Source of the DNA: Pseudomonas yamanorum
Lineage (GTDB): Bacteria; Pseudomonadota; Gammaproteobacteria; Pseudomonadales; Pseudomonadaceae
Assembly: GCF_013386765.1 (NCBI RefSeq)
Contig: NZ_JACARE010000019.1
Coordinates: forward strand, 108,980-172,979
DNA length: 64,000 nucleotides
Direction: 5' to 3'
A program made the translations under genes and the position numbers. Position 1 is the stretch's first letter. Each line of letters begins with the position of its first letter. Positions 7,682 through 16,770 of this stretch are shown here, piece after piece. A model generated the notes under the pieces. It worked only from the letters and a program-made list of their open reading frames with translations. It did no database searches and was not told the origin of the DNA.

Positions 7682-8619
7682 ACCTCGACTCGAGCCGTTA
7701 TCCACTCGCGGCTGTAAGCAAGCACGCGGCTGGACATCGCCGTCGGGAAATGAATAAACCCATGGGCGGCCTGCGGTAGCAGGAACACCTCACTCCCCGC
7801 CCACCGCTCGGCCATCTGCAACGTGTCATCGAGCAACGGGTCCAGCTCCCCCACAAACATCAGCGCCGGCGGCAGCCCCGCAAGGTCGCCATACAACGGT
7901 GACAACGCCGGCTGCCGACGCTGCTCGTCACTCAAGCCCGGCGTGAGCAGGCGCAACGCCTCAACCATCCCCGGCCCGTCCAGCAGCAGCGTTTCCCGCC
8001 CCGCCGTGCGCACACTTGGCGTGCCGGTCAAATCGTAGACGCCGTAATACAGCACCGCCCCGCTCACCCGCGCCAGCAACTCCGGCCATTGCTTCAGCGC
8101 CAGCAACGTCGCCGCCGCCAGGTGCCCACCGGCAGATTCGCCGACGACAATCACCGGCAGGCCGGCAAATTCCTCACACTCCCCGAGCAACCAGCGCGCC
8201 GTGGCCAGGCAGTCTTCCAGAATCCCTTCCACCGGCGTATTCACCGCCAGCCGGTAATCCACCGACACCACCGCCACGTCACACGCGTTCACCATGGCCA
8301 CGTTGAGGTCGTCATTCATCTGCGCATTGCCGATCACCCAGCCGCCACCATGAATATCCAACACCACGCCCTTGACCTTGCCCTTCGGCCGAATGATGCG
8401 CACCGGCACCGAGCCCACCCGCCGGCTTTCGGCTTCAAGGCCATGCTTGAGCAACTTGTTGCCCACCACCATTTGGCCAGAGCGCAACAGCGCCTGGATC
8501 ACCCGGGGCGTCACGCGGTTGCGGATGCGAAAACGCGGCAACCACGCCAGTTTCTGGTTGAAGCGCTGCATTTGCGCCACTTCATGTTCGTTGGCAGGCC
8601 ACAGCGTATGAGTTCCCAA
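7678..8619 (-). CDS. alpha/beta hydrolase fold-3 (HSL-type) esterase
   Basis: A 313-aa hydrolase of the hormone-sensitive-lipase family. The oxyanion motif HGGGW is at about 90-94 and the nucleophile elbow GESAG at 160-164. GELDPLLDD and AAHGF supply the expected Asp and His. I chose TTG 8619 because GAGGGAA lies a suitable distance upstream and the family sequence begins there. The open frame extends to an ATG at 8706, whose extra 29 residues look non-coding. Substrate is unknown. Confidence 0.75.
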   Translation of the reverse strand: MGTHTLWPANEHEVAQMQRFNQKLAWLPRFRIRNRVTPRVIQALLRSGQMVVGNKLLKHGLEAESRRVGSVPVRIIRPKGKVKGVVLDIHGGGWVIGNAQMNDDLNVAMVNACDVAVVSVDYRLAVNTPVEGILEDCLATARWLLGECEEFAGLPVIVVGESAGGHLAAATLLALKQWPELLARVSGAVLYYGVYDLTGTPSVRTAGRETLLLDGPGMVEALRLLTPGLSDEQRRQPALSPLYGDLAGLPPALMFVGELDPLLDDTLQMAERWAGSEVFLLPQAAHGFIHFPTAMSSRVLAYSREWITARVEV

Positions 8620-8760
8620 TTCGATATTCCCTCTATCTCTAAAAGAGATGGCACCCTCTGAAATCAGCACTACACGTGTTGACCCCCGTCTGCCTAAGAT
8701 AAGCAATAACTCCCCAAAATGCCGCCTCTAGCGCGGCGCACAAAAAAAGGAGACTGTTCG

Positions 8761-10179
8761 ATGACCGTTCCTGCCGCCCCTGCCCACCCGCAGCTGCCAC
8801 AATCGCTGCTGGATGAACTGAGCCAGCTGCTCGGCAACCGGTTTTCCACTTCGGCCAGTGTGCGCGAACACCATGGCAGTGATATTTCCGCCCTCGACCC
8901 CATGCCGCCGGATGGCGTGGCCTACGCCAACAGCCTGGACGATATCGTCGCCATCAGCACCGCCTGTTATCGCCACGACGTGCCGATGATTGCCTACGGC
9001 AGCGGCACATCCCTGGAAGGCTGGCTGCAAGCGTCCCACGGTGGCATCAGCATTGACGTGTCGGGCATGGACCAGATCGTGCAGATCCGCGTCGACGACA
9101 TGGACGTCACCGTGCAACCCGGCGTAACCCGCAAACAACTGAACGCGGCCCTGCACGGCACCGGGCTGTTCTTCCCGATTGACCCGGGCGCCGATGCGTC
9201 CCTGGGAGGCATGGCGGCCACCCGCGCCTCCGGCACCAACGCCGTGCGCTACGGCACCATGCGCGAAAACGTGATGGGCATGACCGCCGTGCTCGCCGAC
9301 GGCCGTGTGATACATACCGGCGGCCGGGCCCGCAAATCTTCCGCCGGCTACGACTTGACTCATCTGCTGGTGGGCTCCGGTGGCACCCTGGCGACCATCG
9401 CCGAACTGACCGTAAAGCTGCACCCGATTCCCGAGGCGATTTCGGCGGCGGTGTGCCGCTTCCCCACAGTGGACCACGCCGTACGCGCAGTGATTCAAAC
9501 CATCCAGCTCGGCGTGCCCATCGCCCGCATCGAACTGCTCGACGCGCTGACCATGCAAGCCCTCAACGCCTACAGCAAAACCCAACTGCGCGAGGCGCCG
9601 TCGTTGTTCTTTGAACTGCATGGCTCCGAGGCCAGCGTGAAGGAACAGATCGAAACCGTGCGCCTGGTGGCCGACGAACACCAGGGCCTGGATTTTGAAT
9701 GGGCCGTGCACCCGGAAGACCGCAGCCGTTTGTGGCAGGCGCGGCACGATGCGTACTTTGCCGCCCTCGCCCTGCGCCCCGGTTGCCGCTCGCTGACCAC
9801 CGACGCCGTGGTGCCGATTTCGCGCCTGGCCGAATGCATCGAAACCACCGCCGCCGATCTCGCCGAAAATGGCTTTCTGGCACCGATTTTCGGCCATGTG
9901 GGCGACGGCAATTTTCACGCGCTGATCCTGGTAGACCCGCACAACCCGGACGAAGTCGAACGCGCCGAAGCCGTGGCCCATCGCCTGGCCGAGCGCGCCA
10001 TCGCCATGGGCGGCAGTTGCACCGGCGAACACGGTATCGGCCTCACCAAGCAGCACTTCATGCCGGTGGAACACGGGGCAAACGCGGTGGACGTGATGCA
10101 AGCGATCAAGGCCGCCCTGGACCCGAAACAACTGATGAACCCCGGGAAGATCTTCCCGCGCGGGCACACGGCCGGTTAG
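8761..10179 (+). CDS. FAD-linked oxidase, D-lactate/glycolate dehydrogenase (GlcD/Dld) type
   Basis: A 472-aa flavoprotein with an N-terminal FAD_binding_4 domain (about 45-225, including AYGSGTSLEG and DPGADASLGGM) and a C-terminal FAD-oxidase domain (about 225-470, with GHVGDGNFH and GEHGIGLTKQ). This order is that of D-2-hydroxyacid dehydrogenases which pass electrons to quinone or cytochrome. ATG 8761 has AGGAG at a good distance. The following LysR regulator and MFS anion permease suggest a small uptake-oxidation unit for a 2-hydroxy acid. The exact substrate cannot be read from sequence. Confidence 0.8.
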   Translation: MTVPAAPAHPQLPQSLLDELSQLLGNRFSTSASVREHHGSDISALDPMPPDGVAYANSLDDIVAISTACYRHDVPMIAYGSGTSLEGWLQASHGGISIDVSGMDQIVQIRVDDMDVTVQPGVTRKQLNAALHGTGLFFPIDPGADASLGGMAATRASGTNAVRYGTMRENVMGMTAVLADGRVIHTGGRARKSSAGYDLTHLLVGSGGTLATIAELTVKLHPIPEAISAAVCRFPTVDHAVRAVIQTIQLGVPIARIELLDALTMQALNAYSKTQLREAPSLFFELHGSEASVKEQIETVRLVADEHQGLDFEWAVHPEDRSRLWQARHDAYFAALALRPGCRSLTTDAVVPISRLAECIETTAADLAENGFLAPIFGHVGDGNFHALILVDPHNPDEVERAEAVAHRLAERAIAMGGSCTGEHGIGLTKQHFMPVEHGANAVDVMQAIKAALDPKQLMNPGKIFPRGHTAG

Positions 10180-10223
10180 CGCGGTACCCTCATCGGCCCC
10201 ATCGGTTTGCAGGAAGCGCCCAA

Positions 10224-11162
10224 ATGGAAATCCGCCAGATCAAATACTTTGTCGCCGTGATCGATTGCGGCAGCCTGTCCCAGGCCGCGCGCCAGGTGCA
10301 TGTGGCGCAATCGGCCTTGAGCAAGCAGATGTCGGCGCTGGAGCAGGAACTGGAGGTGCAACTGTTCCACCGCAGCCACAACGGTGTGGTGGCCAGCGAG
10401 GCCGGCAAGGTCTTCTACGAATACGCCCAAGGCATGCTCAAACACCTGACCGACGCCCGCGCCGCCGTGCGCAGCAGCCCCAACGCTGTCAGCGGCTCGA
10501 TCGTCGTCGCCTTGCCGCAAAGTGTCGCCACCATCCTCGCCATGCCGTTGATGCGCGCCGTGGCCGCGCGTTATCCGCAGGTGGCGTTCCACCTCAACGA
10601 AGAACTCACTGGCAACGTCATGGACCAACTGATCCATGGCCGCGTCGACCTCGCGCTGTTCACCTCCCGCGAGCTGCCGCCGCAAGTGGTGTTCGACGCG
10701 CTGATCGAAGAAGACTTCTACCTGATCCACCGCGCCAACGCCCCCGACGCGCCGCCAGCCGGTGAGGTAACGCTGCAACAGGCCCTCGCTCGCCCGCTGG
10801 TATTCCCCAGCCAGGCCCATGGCCACAGCACCCGCACCTTGGTGGAACACGTGGTGAAACAGCGCGGGCTGGCGGCGGGCGAGATCGCCATGGAAGTGAA
10901 CTCGGTGCACATCCTCAAAAGCGCGGTGGAGGCCGGCATTGGCTACACCATCATGCCGCTGAACCTGGCCATGCGCGAAATCGAAGACGGCCGCCTGGTG
11001 GCCCACCGCATTAACGACGCCGAGCTGACCCGCACCCTGGGCATTTGCAGCTGCGCCTCGATGGCCGCCAGCCACCTTAAAACCCTGATTAGCGAGCTGA
11101 TCCGCGAAGTCGTCCACGGCATGTGCCAGAGCGGCGACTGGCCGGGAGGTCGCGCCCGCTGA
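10224..11162 (+). CDS. LysR-family transcriptional regulator
   Basis: A 312-aa LysR protein beginning MEIRQIKYFVAV with the N-terminal winged helix (about 1-60; VHVAQSALSKQMSALEQEL) and a periplasmic-binding-like effector domain. The pattern resembles the Nac/CynR-like group. It lies between the oxidase and the MFS permease on the same strand, with short gaps, and is the likely pathway-specific regulator. AGGAAG precedes the ATG. Confidence 0.82.
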   Translation: MEIRQIKYFVAVIDCGSLSQAARQVHVAQSALSKQMSALEQELEVQLFHRSHNGVVASEAGKVFYEYAQGMLKHLTDARAAVRSSPNAVSGSIVVALPQSVATILAMPLMRAVAARYPQVAFHLNEELTGNVMDQLIHGRVDLALFTSRELPPQVVFDALIEEDFYLIHRANAPDAPPAGEVTLQQALARPLVFPSQAHGHSTRTLVEHVVKQRGLAAGEIAMEVNSVHILKSAVEAGIGYTIMPLNLAMREIEDGRLVAHRINDAELTRTLGICSCASMAASHLKTLISELIREVVHGMCQSGDWPGGRAR

Positions 11163-11217
11163 CCACGCGCCACACCGCAAAACAATCGCCCCTACAACAA
11201 CAAAAAAGAGGCCCATC

Positions 11218-12570
11218 ATGAAGCCATTAACGGCGCCCCCCGGCGACCTGCCCGACCAGGCCCTGCACTCGGCCTACCGCAAGACCGCCTGGCGAATCAT
11301 CCCGCTGCTGATGGTGTGCTACCTGGTGGCCTACCTCGACCGGGTCAACGTCGGCTTCGCCAAGTTGCAGATGCTCGATGACCTGAAGTTCAGCGACGCG
11401 GTATATGGCTTCGGCGCCGGGGTATTTTTTGTCGGCTACCTGATGTTCGAGATCCCCAGCAACATCGCCCTGCACCGCTTCGGCGCCCGGCGCTGGATCG
11501 CCCGCATCATGATGACCTGGGGCCTGCTGTCGGCCGCCATGATGTTCATCGAAACCCCCATGAGTTTCTACCTGCTGCGTTTCCTGATCGGCATCGCCGA
11601 AGCGGGCTTCTTCCCGGGGATCATTTTCTACCTCACCACCTGGTTCCCCAGCCATCGCCGGGGCGTGATGATCTCCCTATTCATCGCCGCCCTGCCGATC
11701 TCCAGCATGCTCGGCTCGCTGATCTCCGGCTTGATCATGCACACCCTCGACGGCGTGGCGGGCTACGCCGGCTGGCAGTGGCTGTTCGTGATCGAAGGCC
11801 TGCCCGCCGTGGCACTCGGTGCCGCCGTGTTCTTCCTGCTGCGCGACCGCATCGCCGATGCCCACTGGCTCAGCCCCGACGAAAAGCGCGGCATGCAAGC
11901 CGCCCTCGACCGCGAAACCCGGGAAAAGCCCCGCCATTCGGTACGCGACGGCTTGTTGAGCCCGACCATCTGGCTGCTGGGCGCGGTGTACTTCTGCCTG
12001 GTGCTGGGCCAATACGTGATCAGCTTCTGGATGCCCACCATCATCCGCAACAACGGCGTGGCCGAGCCCTGGGCCATCGGCGTGCTCAGCGCGATTCCCT
12101 ACTCCGTGGCCGCCGTGAGCATGGTGCTGGTGGGCCGCAGCAGCGACCGCCACCGCGAATACCGCTGGCACCTGGCGATCTGCGCCGTGTTCGGCGCCGG
12201 GGGCGTGGTGTTTGGCACCTTGTTTGGCGACAGCCTGTGGCTGTCGATGCTCGGCCTCACCCTCGGCACCGCCGCGATGATCAGCGGCCTGCCGGTGTTC
12301 TGGGGCATGCCCACCGCCGTGGTCGGCGGTGCCGCAGCCGCGGCGGGCATAGCGCTGATCAACTCGCTGGGCAATGTGGCGGGCTTTTTCAGCACCATCG
12401 TGGTGGGCTGGTTGACCCAACTCACCGGCAACACCCAGGCGGCCATGTACTTCATGGCCGGGGCATTGGTGGTCGGCGGGTTGCTGGGCTTGAGCGTGGC
12501 ACGCAAGCCCGGCGCGGGCTCAGCGGTTATTGCGCAGGATGGAGAAATTCAACGCAGCCGCAACGCTTAG
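11218..12570 (+). CDS. MFS transporter, anion:cation symporter (phthalate/tartrate permease) family
   Basis: A 450-aa protein with twelve hydrophobic segments. The start of TM1, YLVAYLDRVNVGFAKLQM, and GYLMFEIPSN are hallmarks of the ACS family, which imports organic acids with protons. GAGG precedes the ATG. It probably supplies the substrate of the upstream FAD oxidase. Its last 51 bases overlap the convergent tspO gene. Confidence 0.8.
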   Translation: MKPLTAPPGDLPDQALHSAYRKTAWRIIPLLMVCYLVAYLDRVNVGFAKLQMLDDLKFSDAVYGFGAGVFFVGYLMFEIPSNIALHRFGARRWIARIMMTWGLLSAAMMFIETPMSFYLLRFLIGIAEAGFFPGIIFYLTTWFPSHRRGVMISLFIAALPISSMLGSLISGLIMHTLDGVAGYAGWQWLFVIEGLPAVALGAAVFFLLRDRIADAHWLSPDEKRGMQAALDRETREKPRHSVRDGLLSPTIWLLGAVYFCLVLGQYVISFWMPTIIRNNGVAEPWAIGVLSAIPYSVAAVSMVLVGRSSDRHREYRWHLAICAVFGAGGVVFGTLFGDSLWLSMLGLTLGTAAMISGLPVFWGMPTAVVGGAAAAAGIALINSLGNVAGFFSTIVVGWLTQLTGNTQAAMYFMAGALVVGGLLGLSVARKPGAGSAVIAQDGEIQRSRNA

Positions 12571-12963
12571 CCACACCAGGTACGGGAACAGGATGAGCCC
12601 GGTGATCAGGTCCAGCCGCACGGCCAGCAGCACCATGGCGGCGACCACCAGCCACAGCAGCGTGAGGATCACCATGCCGGCGAGAATGCGGTGGGCGCCG
12701 AAGAAGACGGGCGTCCACAGCGTGTTGAGCGCGATCTGCGCGGCCCATAGGGCCAGCACGATTTCGCTGCCGGGGATCAGCGTCAGGCGGTAGCCAGCCC
12801 AGGCGAGCAGCAGGTAGATGATCGACCAGGCGACCGGGAACAGCCAGTTGGGTGGGGTGAAGCCGGGTTTGACGAGGGTGGCGTACCACTCGCCCGGCTT
12901 GAAGATAATGCCGGTGCTTGCGGCGGCGGCGCAGGCCAGAAGAAAAATGAAGAACGTCAGCAT
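12520..12963 (-). CDS. tspO: TspO/MBR-family tryptophan-rich sensory protein
   Basis: A 147-aa, five-helix membrane protein with the conserved WYATLVKPGFTPPNWLFPVAW segment at about 26-46 and later ALWAAQIALNTLWTPVFFG and ALNFSI. TspO proteins bind porphyrins and take part in stress and tetrapyrrole regulation. AAGGA precedes the ATG. The 3' end overlaps the MFS gene by 51 bases on the opposite strand. Confidence 0.85.
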   Translation of the reverse strand: MLTFFIFLLACAAAASTGIIFKPGEWYATLVKPGFTPPNWLFPVAWSIIYLLLAWAGYRLTLIPGSEIVLALWAAQIALNTLWTPVFFGAHRILAGMVILTLLWLVVAAMVLLAVRLDLITGLILFPYLVWLSVAAALNFSILRNNR

Positions 12964-13102
12964 AAGCGGTCCTTAGCTGGGAGCAGCTACCTGGAGATGA
13001 AAGCCATGACGGCGGTTTCAGGGTTGGACGTTCAGCGAGGCAAAAAGTGTATTTTTCTTTCCGCCGCACTCCGGCGCAGATGCGCAGGGTTATTGGCGAC
13101 GA

Positions 13103-13702
13103 CTACTTTTCCGGGCAGGGATTGAACACTTCCGTCGCCGCCACCGCAGAGACATACGGAATTTTCGTACCCGGGACCATCCCGACGGAGTAGGCGTTTT
13201 TGCCGGTTTCGCGCACATAGGTCTTATCGGTGGTCAGGTCGCCCGGCTGGTTTTCACCCAGCAGGTAATCCAGAAACTGAATCTTCACCGGCGTGTTGAA
13301 TTGCCCTTCAGCCGTGAGCGGAATGATCTGAGCAGCGCCCGCCCGAGTGAAGGCGAAAAACGCGGCGGCGGCTTCACGACTGCGGAAGGTTTTGACGCAC
13401 AGCACATCGCGGGTGCGCAGCGTGATAAAGCGCTGATAGCTGCCACCGGAATAGGTACTCAGAATCAAGCCATCGTCCACCAGAACGCCCAGGCCCTGAG
13501 TGGCACGGCACTGGCCATCGCCGCCATTCTCCGAGCCGTAGGGCAGGTAGCACCAGTTGGTCTGGCTCAGGGCCCGCACCGAGCCGGGGGCAATCTTCAG
13601 GTCGTGCTCGATTTGCTGACGGGCTTCGGGGGTTTGATACGGAATGCTGCAGCCGCTAAGGATCAGGGCCAGTAACACGAACAACAGGCGATAAGAGCGC
13701 AT
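13103..13702 (-). CDS. hypothetical lipoprotein
   Basis: A 199-aa protein with a clear lipoprotein signal (LLALILSGC, lipid cysteine at 18) and no domain I can name. Several cysteines in the mature part may form disulfides. The start at 13702 places the signal peptide first; the frame stays open to 13855 but the extra 51 residues look non-coding. Confidence 0.65.
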   Translation of the reverse strand: MRSYRLLFVLLALILSGCSIPYQTPEARQQIEHDLKIAPGSVRALSQTNWCYLPYGSENGGDGQCRATQGLGVLVDDGLILSTYSGGSYQRFITLRTRDVLCVKTFRSREAAAAFFAFTRAGAAQIIPLTAEGQFNTPVKIQFLDYLLGENQPGDLTTDKTYVRETGKNAYSVGMVPGTKIPYVSAVAATEVFNPCPEK

Positions 13703-13940
13703 AGGTTTTCCATAACGGGCACGGCAGGTCGTTGCGCGGGTTGCCAGGGCGAGAGCCTGGAGGGTTTGAGTGATTTGGGGTTGAAGGCGTATCGGATGGT
13801 GGTTCCTTTTGTGCGGTAAAGGAGCCGTGGTATTGACCGCAGCAGCTTGCTCCATTGCCTACGCTTGCGTCAGAATCCGCCGGCTTGTGCACCTGGGTGG
13901 TCATCTCTAAGGTTGCTCGGTCGCTGAAAACTCAGTGATC

Positions 13941-14142
13941 GGGTTTAGTAGCCCTGCTTTGAATACTTACGTGCATGAACTTCATCTTCCAGACATCTCG
14001 TCTGTGCTTGATGGTGGCTGTGCGTAGGGCGCCCTCGGGCGCGCCGGCTTTAAGTATTCACCGGTCTACTAACCTGCGCACAGCTGCCACCCTTTCGTTT
14101 AGTAGCGATGAGGTGGCGGCCCGACTCAGGAATACTTATATG
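13941..14142 (+). promoter_or_regulatory. structured leader with competing inverted repeats before DUF6124 (putative RNA switch)
   Basis: Three blocks are seen. Block 1 has GTTTAGTAG (about 13943-13951), GAATACTTA (13961-13969) and GGTGGCTGTGCG (14013-14024). Block 2 holds their complements TAAGTATTC (14051-14059), CTACTAAC (14066-14073) and CGCACAGCTGCCACC (14077-14091). Block 3 repeats GTTTAGTAG (14097-14105), GGTGGCGGC (14112-14120) and GAATACTTA (14130-14138), ending two bases from the ATG at 14140. Block 2 can therefore pair with block 1 or block 3. Pairing with block 3 would cover the AGGA at 14128-14131. This is inference from sequence only. Confidence 0.5.
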
Positions 14143-14466
14143 TTCAAAATAACGCCGAATCCTCCGAAAGCGCCGGATTTAAAGCTCTACCAAGCGGCTG
14201 AACGTGCCCTTGATCACTATCTGAATCCCGCCACCGAAAGCGTCCCGGGATCAGACGCCCTCTTCAGCGTCAGCTCCGGCGCCAGCAACGAAACCCTGAT
14301 CGCCAACAGCTACGAGACCGTTTCCTCCGTCAGCGCCCTGCTGCTCGACCTGTCCGACGAACTGACCGGCAAAGACCGCGACGTGGCATTGGCCATACAC
14401 CAACTGAGCGAATTGAGCGTACTGCTGATCGGCAAACTGATGGACCGCGAAACACCTCGGGCGTAA
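14140..14466 (+). CDS. DUF6124-family small protein
   Basis: A 108-aa protein of a small family seen in pseudomonads. It is mostly helical, with a central segment of the type SNETLIANSYETVSSVSALLLDLSDEL. No function is known to me. ATG 14140 has AGGA eight bases upstream, inside the repeat block described for the leader. The last 138 bases recur as a broken copy at 16202-16339. It converges on the 77-aa gene at 14488. Confidence 0.65.
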   Translation: MFKITPNPPKAPDLKLYQAAERALDHYLNPATESVPGSDALFSVSSGASNETLIANSYETVSSVSALLLDLSDELTGKDRDVALAIHQLSELSVLLIGKLMDRETPRA

Positions 14467-14848
14467 AGCCAACGCGGTCCTGCGGGACTAGCCCTTCAAC
14501 TCACCCAACCGATTACTCGCCGCGTCGTCGTATGCAACGTACAGCGACTCGGCGATTTGGCTTTTGATGGCTTTGGCGCTTTCCAGACCCAATACGAAAC
14601 CTTCAGCTTTGCCGCCTGCGCGGTTCAGGTCTTCTTTTGTGTCAGCACCGGTGATGGCGTCGAGGAGTTTGATGGCTTGAGGGCCTACGCCTTTTGGGAG
14701 GCTGATTTGGTCGATGCTCATTGGGATGCCTCGGGTGAGGTCCGGGATGGGGTGGTGCGGGTGAACGAGGTCATGGGCGATACCTTGAGATTGATGTCGG
14801 TAGCGCGTGGAACCACTGCCGGGATTGGTATGGTAGGCCGGAATGCGC
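14329..14848. repeat. large direct repeat, left copy (DUF6124 tail plus 77-aa gene)
   Basis: About 500 bases covering the DUF6124 3' end, the convergent 77-aa gene and its upstream region. It is strongly similar to 16202-16722. The copy is intact at the DUF6124 side. Confidence 0.8.
14488..14721 (-). CDS. 77-aa hypothetical protein (copy A)
   Basis: A short, helical, soluble-looking protein starting MSIDQISLPKGVGPQ and ending NRLGELKG. I do not know the family. The ATG at 14721 has GAGG upstream. It is 95% identical or so to the copy at 16362-16595, with mostly conservative changes (for example Q to R, A to T, E to D), which argues that both are real proteins under selection. Confidence 0.6.
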   Translation of the reverse strand: MSIDQISLPKGVGPQAIKLLDAITGADTKEDLNRAGGKAEGFVLGLESAKAIKSQIAESLYVAYDDAASNRLGELKG

Positions 14849-14956
14849 ACAGAAGAGCTATTTTTGGAAAAATGCGGGAAGAGTGTCAGGTTTTCTCCGT
14901 ACTCGCCGACACACTGGAGCACCTCTGAATTAATTGTATTCTCGAAAGGACTCAAA

Positions 14957-15235
14957 ATGAATGATGGAAAACGTTACGCACTTGATTTTGCAACTTCGAT
15001 TTGTATTTTATTACTGGTGGCTCTGATTTTCACCGCAGTATTTAGCTGGTTCTCATCGTACGATCGATCAACGGCTATCGCGAACACTGGAGCCTGCGTC
15101 GGGATGCTACTAGCGGTGTTCTCGGCAAGGGGTGCCGAAACCTGCTTTGATCGATCATTAGTGATCAGTAGCCTTTTAGCATCGTTCGGCTTTCAGGTGT
15201 GGTCATTGGTTGCAGCAGCTCCCGTACACACCTAG
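14957..15235 (+). CDS. small membrane protein, unknown
   Basis: A 92-aa protein with two or three hydrophobic segments (about 10-30, 40-57 and 68-88). ATG 14957 has AAAGGA seven bases upstream, a good site. The base composition is more AT-rich than the neighbourhood, and the gene lies between the two copies of a duplicated module, so it may have come in by transfer. Confidence 0.55.
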   Translation: MNDGKRYALDFATSICILLLVALIFTAVFSWFSSYDRSTAIANTGACVGMLLAVFSARGAETCFDRSLVISSLLASFGFQVWSLVAAAPVHT

Positions 15236-15403
15236 ATGATGCTTTAACAGAAGGAAATGCATTTATTTTCGATGAGTAAACTCATCCCCTTTTTTAGTAA
15301 CCCAGAACGAAATCGATTAAAAACATACACCTAGTTAACGATCCACTCAAGACGTCCTACCCAAATAGCTATCACCCTATTTAACAACTCACAGAGGAAA
15401 CAC

Positions 15404-16066
15404 ATGAAAACAATATTCAATTTAACTGGCCTTACCAACATCTATAGAGAATCACTACAAAGATCCGAGCCAACATTAGCCTTCGAAATAAACCAAGGAA
15501 AAGGCCGCCTTGTATTTATGATGTTCTTTTCAAAGGAAGATAAAAGTTCAAAAGATAATATTTTTGTTTTCTTAAGGAACACGAAAACCTTTCTTAAATT
15601 GAAAGCATATGGAAGCCATAAAAATGGCGACTTTCAAATATATTTCGAAGACAGCGATCAATTAGCCATCATCAATGAGCTAATGCTTGAACAGGGAGGA
15701 AGTGCATTTGACTTTAGAAAGTTCCTCGAGACACTAAACCTAAAAATCCCTACACAGCTTCCTCTTCAAGCGAAGCTCGATAAAATAAGAGAGGTTTGGC
15801 CACAGGTAAACTGCCATTTAAAAGAGACCGTTGATGAAGTCAAAAAAACCAATCTTATAGGCATAAAAAAACTGCCTACGGAGAAGAACCCCAAAGACAA
15901 AACACTTCGAAAACTTTATATTCACACCAATGGAAATGCGGACACAATAACCAAATTAATCTCCGCTTTAAAGGAGAAAAATTTCACTTTAGCGTGGACC
16001 GACAAAAACATTGAGTCGATTAGCTTCGCCCAATTAATGAGTAAAATTAATGCATGTCAAATCTAG
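15404..16066 (+). CDS. hypothetical protein, AT-rich accessory gene
   Basis: A 220-aa soluble, lysine-rich protein with no recognised domain or signal peptide. AGAGGAAAC precedes the ATG. Codon use is strikingly AT-rich (many AAA, ATA and TTA codons) compared with the genome around it, a sign of recent acquisition. The protein has an alternating beta/alpha look in the first half and a charged middle. Its place between duplicated modules and next to a candidate defence ATPase suggests accessory cargo. Confidence 0.6.
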   Translation: MKTIFNLTGLTNIYRESLQRSEPTLAFEINQGKGRLVFMMFFSKEDKSSKDNIFVFLRNTKTFLKLKAYGSHKNGDFQIYFEDSDQLAIINELMLEQGGSAFDFRKFLETLNLKIPTQLPLQAKLDKIREVWPQVNCHLKETVDEVKKTNLIGIKKLPTEKNPKDKTLRKLYIHTNGNADTITKLISALKEKNFTLAWTDKNIESISFAQLMSKINACQI

Positions 16067-16201
16067 AACCACAAAGGCATAGTTAAAAAGGAGCGCGTTA
16101 TTTTCCACTAAAAACTCGACAAACAAGAGCAGATTTATTTTTAATCAACAATAAATCTATACCCGCTTTGATATTCCAAAATTTATAAAACCATTTGCTC
16201 A

Positions 16202-16339
16202 GTCAGCGCCTTGTTGCTCGACCTACCCTACGAACTGAGCAGCAAAGACCGCGAGGTGGCATTGGCCATACACCAACTGAGCGAATTGAGTGTGCTGCTG
16301 ATCGGCAACTGATGGCCCCCCGAAACACCTCGGGCGTAA
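16202..16339 (+). pseudogene. truncated 3' copy of the DUF6124 gene
   Basis: Matches the last third of the DUF6124 gene (from GTCAGCGCC to the TAA). It has a premature TGA after ATCGGCAAC and lacks the 5' two thirds and the leader. It marks the left end of the right-hand copy of the duplicated module. Confidence 0.75.
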
Positions 16340-16361
16340 AGGCCAACGCGGTCCCGCGGGA

Positions 16362-16595
16362 CTAGCCCTTCAACTCACTGAGTCGATTACTCGCCGCGTC
16401 GTCGTATGCAACGTACAGCGAATCGGCGATTTGGCTTTTGATAGCTTTGGCGCTTTCCAAACCCAATACAAAACCTTCGGCCTTGCCGCCTGCGCGGTTC
16501 AGGTCTTCTTTGGTGTCAGCACCGGTGATGGTATCGAGGAGTTTGATGGCCCGAGGGCCTACGCCTTTGGGGAGGCTGATTTGGTCGATGCTCAT
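16362..16595 (-). CDS. 77-aa hypothetical protein (copy B)
   Basis: Paralogue of the gene at 14488-14721 with the same length and the same start MSIDQISLPKGVGP, differing at only a handful of residues. The upstream region is also conserved between copies. The frame is open further upstream, but the conserved start at 16595 is preferred. Function unknown. Confidence 0.6.
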   Translation of the reverse strand: MSIDQISLPKGVGPRAIKLLDTITGADTKEDLNRAGGKAEGFVLGLESAKAIKSQIADSLYVAYDDAASNRLSELKG

Positions 16596-16770
16596 TGGGA
16601 TGCCCTGGATGAGGTGCGGGATGGGGTGGTGTGGGCTGAAGCTGTCATGGGCGATACCTTGAGATTGAGGTCGGTAGAGCGTGGAATTAGTCTCAGCCAT
16701 GGTAGACCGGTACGAGCACAAAGGGCTGATTTCCGGCAGTAGCGGTCGTACGGATAAGGATGACGTCGAT

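Larger units (their letters stand above)
16202..16722. repeat. large direct repeat, right copy
   Basis: Counterpart of 14329-14848, sharing the DUF6124 tail, the 77-aa gene and its upstream flank with scattered differences. The two copies enclose the AT-rich genes at 14957 and 15404. Confidence 0.8.
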
